A DNA stretch of 8,333 nt from a bacterium BMS3Bbin02. Its GTDB lineage: Bacteria > Actinomycetota > Acidimicrobiia > Spongiisociales > UBA5794. Each line of letters starts with the position of its first letter. The first letter of the stretch is position 1. The notes beneath the pieces are model-generated. The model ran no database searches, was not told the origin of the DNA, and was given only the letters and a program-made list of their open reading frames with translations. Positions 4,585-8,333 of this stretch are shown piece by piece. The stretch is taken from NCBI GenBank assembly GCA_002898115.1, contig BDTL01000091.1:1-8333 (forward strand). The letters run 5' to 3'. The translations under genes were made by a program, and so were the position numbers.

Positions 4585-5304
4585 CTAGGGGCGTGTTGCT
4601 ACATCGATTGGTGTACCGTCGGTGAGCCAGCGCACGAGCGCCTGTTTGGGCGGGTGTGAAAGGTGGCCATCGCTCACATAGAGGGCTCGGTCCACAAACT
4701 CAATCGCGGCTGGATCGTGTGAAGCCATGACTACCGCGGTGTTGTTGTGCGCTACATCACGGAGCAAACTCAGGATCGCAGCACCGGTCGCAGTATCCAG
4801 CTCCCCCGTTGGCTCATCGGCGAACAGATACGCCGGTTCATGCACCAGCGCTCGAGCAATCGAGACCCGCTGCTGCTCACCACCTGATAGCTCCTCGGGA
4901 CGGTGTGCCGCTCGATTGCGCATCCCAACCCGATCGAGAGCGAACTCAACTGCACTTGTTCTGGCACTCCTTCCAACGCCAAGCAGCCGGAGCGAAATGT
5001 CGATGTTCTCGTGGGCCGACAACAACGGAAGCAAGCCTGAAATCTGGAAGATGAAACCTAGCTTGGAGCGGCGCACACGAGCCGCTTTGGCCTCCGACAT
5101 GTCATCCCTACGCTCCCCGTCCATCCACACTTCGCCGCTGTCGGGTCGTATCAACAGCCCGGCGATCTGCAACAGCGACGTCTTCCCCGACCCGGACGGG
5201 CCGAAGAGCGCAACGAACTCTCCACGCTCGGCCTTCATGCTGCAATCGGCGGCGCCGACGGCTCCGGGCACGTATTCCTTGGAGACATTGCGTAGTTCAA
5301 GCAT
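4585..5304 (-). CDS. ABC transporter ATP-binding protein (MacB/LolD-type), second ATPase
   Basis: This is a 239-residue nucleotide-binding subunit of the MacB/LolD/FtsE group, which powers FtsX-like permeases from the cytoplasmic side. All motifs are present: Walker A GPSGSGKTS (35-43), Q-loop Q87 in FIFQISGLLP, signature LSGGEQQR (139-146), Walker B AYLFADEPTGELD (158-170, with D163 and E164), and H-loop H196 in ASHDP. DEPTGELD is typical of this group. About 25 residues after the last strand (from 215) form a short tail without a recognisable domain. Its start overlaps the stop of the upstream ATPase gene by eight bases (5297-5304), so translation is probably coupled. With two different intact ATPases beside a single permease, a heterodimer of ATPases is likely, although each could also form a homodimer. 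The transported substrate cannot be told from the sequence. Confidence 0.93.
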   Translation of the reverse strand: MLELRNVSKEYVPGAVGAADCSMKAERGEFVALFGPSGSGKTSLLQIAGLLIRPDSGEVWMDGERRDDMSEAKAARVRRSKLGFIFQISGLLPLLSAHENIDISLRLLGVGRSARTSAVEFALDRVGMRNRAAHRPEELSGGEQQRVSIARALVHEPAYLFADEPTGELDTATGAAILSLLRDVAHNNTAVVMASHDPAAIEFVDRALYVSDGHLSHPPKQALVRWLTDGTPIDVATRP

Positions 5305-6139
5305 CGTAGGAGTCCATCGGTCGGATCAGGATGCCGTCATCGGTGCGTCTCGCCCGGGTCGTCGTACCGATTCCCGCGGCGCGCAACATCTCGCGGGGAA
5401 GCTGCACCGTGCCATCCGGCGAGACTTGCACAACGGCCTCGTTAGCTCCACCCTCGGTGGTGATGAGTCTGCCGTCGGCGAGCCGGACCACGCGATCGGT
5501 TCGTGTAGCAAGCGCCACATCGTGGGTGACCACGAGCACCGTGAGTCCCTCACGGTCGCACATCCCCCGGAGTAACGTGTAGATCCCAATCGAAGTGTGC
5601 GTGTCGAGCTCTCCGGTGGGTTCGTCGGCGAGCAGGAGCTTCGGTTGCATCGCCAGAGCGACACACATTGCGAGTCGTTGCTGCTCCCCGCCGGACATGG
5701 TTCCAACCTTGGCGAACGCGAGATTCCGAAGACCGACTGCTTCGAGCAGGGCCAACGCTCGTGCCTTGCGCCTACGCGCACCAACACCGGCGAGCAGCAT
5801 CGGCAACTCGACGTTGGCGCGTACCTTCAGGTAGGGAAGCAGGTTACGGTGGAAGTCCTGCCACAGAAATCCGACGTTCCTGCGGTAGTAGTTCGTGAGG
5901 TCTCGCCGATCGATCCCGGACAGGTCCACACCATCAACAGTTACCGATCCGGCCGACGGTTGCTCAAGGCCCGCCAGGACTCTCAGCAGCGTAGACTTCC
6001 CCGCACCCGACGCACCGACCACCGAAACGAACTCGCCCTCCTCCATCGAGAAGTTCAATCCGTGAAGTGCCACGACTTCAAGCGAACCCTGTTTGTGGAT
6101 CTTGATGAGATCGACGCATTCCACCATCGCCGCCGTCAT
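5297..6139 (-). CDS. ABC transporter ATP-binding protein with AbrB-like C-terminal tail
   Basis: This is a 280-residue ATPase of the MacB/LolD type. Motifs are Walker A GASGAGKST (42-50), Q-loop Q94 in FLWQDFHRNLLPY, signature MSGGEQQR (148-155), Walker B LLLADEPTGELD (168-179, catalytic E173) and H-loop H206 in VTHDV. After the ATPase core, which ends near 226, come about 50 extra residues: VVQVSPDGTVQLPRE (236-250), MLRAAGIG (251-258) and DDGILIRP (267-274). This reads like an AbrB/MazE swapped-hairpin beta domain (strand, dGtvqLP, short helix, lGI, strand ending iRP). ATG 6139 overlaps the permease stop as ATGA (6136-6139) and has GGGAGGTGG upstream at the right spacing. The open frame continues to 6199, but that part lies inside the permease gene and has no site of its own. 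The second ATPase follows with an eight-base overlap. The role of the tail is unknown; dimerisation or regulation are possibilities. Confidence 0.92.
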   Translation of the reverse strand: MTAAMVECVDLIKIHKQGSLEVVALHGLNFSMEEGEFVSVVGASGAGKSTLLRVLAGLEQPSAGSVTVDGVDLSGIDRRDLTNYYRRNVGFLWQDFHRNLLPYLKVRANVELPMLLAGVGARRRKARALALLEAVGLRNLAFAKVGTMSGGEQQRLAMCVALAMQPKLLLADEPTGELDTHTSIGIYTLLRGMCDREGLTVLVVTHDVALATRTDRVVRLADGRLITTEGGANEAVVQVSPDGTVQLPREMLRAAGIGTTTRARRTDDGILIRPMDSYDA

Positions 6140-8333
6140 CGTTCCACCTCCCGGAGCACTTCGCTCATCTGTGACACGGAAACCCGTCGTGTCGCCCACA
6201 ACACAGCCCCGACAAGGAGGACCGAGACCACCGCAACGTATCCGAGCAGAACCGGTACCGCGACGGCGAGACGGACCGTTGGTTCAACCACTTCGGCTGT
6301 CTCGCCAAGCTGGAGGAACGGCACCATCAGACGCATGAGCTGCACACCACCGTACACGCCGATGACCGATCCAAGCCCGAGAACGACGATCTGTTCGAGA
6401 GCAAACGTCATCGCGACTCCGCTCCGGGGGAATCCCATTGCACGCAGGATCCCCATCTCGCGGGCACGACGTGACACGGCAAGGAGCACGTAACTAATGA
6501 CACCCGCGAGGGCCAGAACAACAGACGTGACGGCTCCAACAAACAAGATCGCGACAAGACCGATCTGTACGGGGCGCCCGGCGAAATCCGCCGCGCTCCC
6601 CCGCGCTGTGTAGGTCTCGTCCGGAGCCGAACCAAGCTCCGCAGTCGCACGCCGAACCGCAGCATCGGGATTCTCGGTCTTGATCCACAACTCATCAGCG
6701 CCGAACACGGCAGCGACCGGACGATTGACGCTCCAGGTCGCCGCACCGTTGAGAGAAGCGACCAGCGGGCGCTGGTCGAAGACCATCTTGCCGGTGAATC
6801 GTTTGTCGGTCATCGTCGGCATCAGATCGACTCTCCCCACCATGACAACATCAAGACCTACCAGACCGATCGATATCCGAATCCCCGTACCAATATCGAG
6901 ACCGGTGGACCCCTGTACGTCTTGATCCACGAGTACGTTCAGCGGTGCCACCCTGTATCGCAACTCGGGGACCAACGTGCTCTGGGTGTTCCGCCTTGGA
7001 GACCGAAACACATCGGATGTTCCGTCCCGGTAAAGGGGATCCTGGCGCATGGCCTCAGTCGGCGGAACTGCGAAATCGGGGGGAACAGCACTGTAGATCT
7101 GTCGAATGAGGTCGATGTTTGCGACGTCCGTGTCGCGAGAGAGACCGTTCACCGACATGAGCTCGGAGATGTCCAAAGGCACCTCGCCGGATGACGTCGT
7201 CACAACCATGTCATCGATATAGATCCTGTCGCCCGCGGTCTTGATTCCGTTTCGGTTCTCACTCAGTTCGAACCACATCGAGTGGAGCTCGAAGGGTCCG
7301 ACCGGTGGGTCGACATATCGTCTCGTCCCGCTCGAAAGCTGCAGGCCCGTGGAAAAGTCGATCCGTGAAGAACTCCAACGCTCAAAAGTGAGATTCTTCG
7401 CCGACACCATCGTCCACAGTCTGTCTGTTGCATCCATGACTTTGACGACCACTCTCGCGGCCGAATCACGCGGATCCGGAGAACCCTCGGTATCCAGAAT
7501 TGTCGGTGGTTGAACAATGCCTTCGAATCGAAGACCGGTTGCGTCCTCCGGGAGGAGAATACCGACACGAGCGATCTCGTCGTCGGGGCGAAGGGCCGCG
7601 AATACAAGGTCGAGCGGCAATGGCGAATAGTCGTCGCGCCAGCCGGTAACGGTCGGAAACGTCTCGGGATCGATGGCGAGTATCTGAGCCAAACGGCCAC
7701 GCTGTGATGGCCCACCGGCTGTCCTCATGACAGGAGTCGTCGTGAACTCCTCCCCAAGGTCGAGATAGCCGGCATGATCTCCGACAATACGGACGTCGGC
7801 CCCTGATTCGAATACTGAGCGATCGATAAAGGACGTGTTCAGTGTGTTTGCATAGGTCAGCGCAAACGCTCCGAGCCCGGAGGTCAGCCACACAAGCAGA
7901 GCGAGTCGACCGTAGGCGACCGGGTTGCGGGACAAATGCCAGCCGGGGAGTGCAGATGAAAGGCGCCCCGACCGGGTCATGGACCACCCAACAACGCGCA
8001 ACACGAAGGGCAGGAGTCGCAGCAGTAACAACGCCCCGGTAAAGAGCAGCAGAACCGGGAATATGACAGCGATCGGATCCAGCTCAACTTTGTTGCCCTC
8101 GAAAATGATGAATCCACGCTGCCGGAGCTGGAGGAGAACCACCAACGAGAGTGCAACAGCAAAGAGATCCAGGTTGTACCGCTGCCAGATCGACTGCGTT
8201 GTCGGACGGCTCGCAAGAACACGCAGTTCCAAGACTGATCGGCGGGCGAAAGGAACAATGGCCAGCCCCATAGCCCCGAATGCGAGCACCGCGCCACCGA
8301 TCAGAAACGGTCGCAGCGATTGTGCCTCGGTCA
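6136..8333 (-). CDS. FtsX/MacB-type ABC permease, 5' end missing
   Basis: The frame is open to the window edge on the minus strand: codons before the in-frame GTG at 8289 read TEAQSLRPFLIGGA without a stop. The gene therefore starts outside, and about 731 C-terminal residues are present. Counting from GTG 8289, hydrophobic segments lie at about 1-14, 40-54, 72-98 and 125-146. A large domain of about 430 residues (148-575), presumably outside the membrane, follows. The C-terminal FtsX domain has segments at about 576-605, 626-655 and 675-700. RRAREMGILRAMGFPR just after the first of these is the FtsX-family cytoplasmic loop that contacts the ATPase. The outer domain contains FELHSMWFELSEN and DRIYIDDMVVT, a beta-sandwich-like pattern. 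The protein likely has two FtsX halves, the first upstream. It overlaps the ATPase gene by ATGA. The substrate is unknown; lipid, peptide or envelope work is usual for MacB/LolCDE-type systems. Confidence 0.9.
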   Translation of the reverse strand, partial: TEAQSLRPFLIGGAVLAFGAMGLAIVPFARRSVLELRVLASRPTTQSIWQRYNLDLFAVALSLVVLLQLRQRGFIIFEGNKVELDPIAVIFPVLLLFTGALLLLRLLPFVLRVVGWSMTRSGRLSSALPGWHLSRNPVAYGRLALLVWLTSGLGAFALTYANTLNTSFIDRSVFESGADVRIVGDHAGYLDLGEEFTTTPVMRTAGGPSQRGRLAQILAIDPETFPTVTGWRDDYSPLPLDLVFAALRPDDEIARVGILLPEDATGLRFEGIVQPPTILDTEGSPDPRDSAARVVVKVMDATDRLWTMVSAKNLTFERWSSSRIDFSTGLQLSSGTRRYVDPPVGPFELHSMWFELSENRNGIKTAGDRIYIDDMVVTTSSGEVPLDISELMSVNGLSRDTDVANIDLIRQIYSAVPPDFAVPPTEAMRQDPLYRDGTSDVFRSPRRNTQSTLVPELRYRVAPLNVLVDQDVQGSTGLDIGTGIRISIGLVGLDVVMVGRVDLMPTMTDKRFTGKMVFDQRPLVASLNGAATWSVNRPVAAVFGADELWIKTENPDAAVRRATAELGSAPDETYTARGSAADFAGRPVQIGLVAILFVGAVTSVVLALAGVISYVLLAVSRRAREMGILRAMGFPRSGVAMTFALEQIVVLGLGSVIGVYGGVQLMRLMVPFLQLGETAEVVEPTVRLAVAVPVLLGYVAVVSVLLVGAVLWATRRVSVSQMSEVLREVER
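6144..6152 (-). promoter_or_regulatory. Ribosome binding site inside the permease 3' end
   Basis: The minus strand reads GGGAGGTGG (6152-6144), with the GGAGG core seven bases before ATG 6139. It lies within the last codons of the permease gene and fixes the start of the first ATPase at the ATGA overlap. Confidence 0.75.

Noticed and set aside
4727..5575. Plus-strand open frame opposite both ATPases
   Set aside because: Ser/Arg-rich translation spanning the overlap of two real genes; no start signal or domain.
5597..6493. Long plus-strand open frame (about 298 codons) opposite the first ATPase and the permease end
   Set aside because: Low-complexity Arg/Thr/Ser-rich translation without motifs, antisense to an ATPase with all its motifs.
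1..8333. CRISPR arrays, insertion sequences, attachment sites, tRNA or rRNA genes
   Set aside because: No regularly spaced repeats, transposase or integrase motifs, or RNA gene signatures were found on reading through both strands.

Overview
The window looks like a chromosomal segment of a moderately GC-rich actinobacterium. The dCTP deaminase aligns residue for residue, from memory, with the Mycobacterium tuberculosis bifunctional enzyme. Shine-Dalgarno starts are mixed with starts that look leaderless, and the ABC ATPases and FtsX-type permease are of the actinobacterial kind. No plasmid, phage, insertion sequence, CRISPR, rRNA or tRNA signal is visible. The exact lineage cannot be fixed from this sequence.

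Region 1 (1-1598, plus strand): the 3' end of a radical SAM activase of the YjjW/PflA type, then dcd (dCTP deaminase, probably also dUTPase), then a DinB-fold protein with a complete three-histidine metal site. Region 2 (1630-3267): a MarR-family repressor on the minus strand, divergent from a yceI-VOC dioxygenase pair that overlaps by ATGA. The 97-bp AT-rich divergent region carries two copies of GTTGA-N4-TCAAC. One copy holds the back-to-back -35 boxes of both promoters, and the other sits at the predicted yceI transcription start. Region 3 (3268-3927): a long hairpin closes the yceI operon, followed by a second, separate VOC protein that lacks two of the three usual metal ligands. Two hairpins then fill the gap to the convergent minus-strand genes.

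Region 4 (3928-8333, minus strand): a four-helix membrane protein of unknown function with its own probable promoter. Upstream of it lies a tightly overlapping ABC operon: an FtsX/MacB-type permease (5' end beyond the window) and two different, both catalytically intact, LolD/MacB-like ATPases. The first ATPase carries a C-terminal tail that reads like an AbrB/MazE swapped-hairpin domain.

The best candidates for little-described biology are (a) the MarR-YceI-dioxygenase module, which resembles in logic the MhqR quinone-defence regulons of Firmicutes but adds an isoprenoid-binding YceI protein, and (b) the ABC ATPase with the AbrB-like tail in an asymmetric two-ATPase exporter. Both functional readings are inferences from sequence pattern and gene order.
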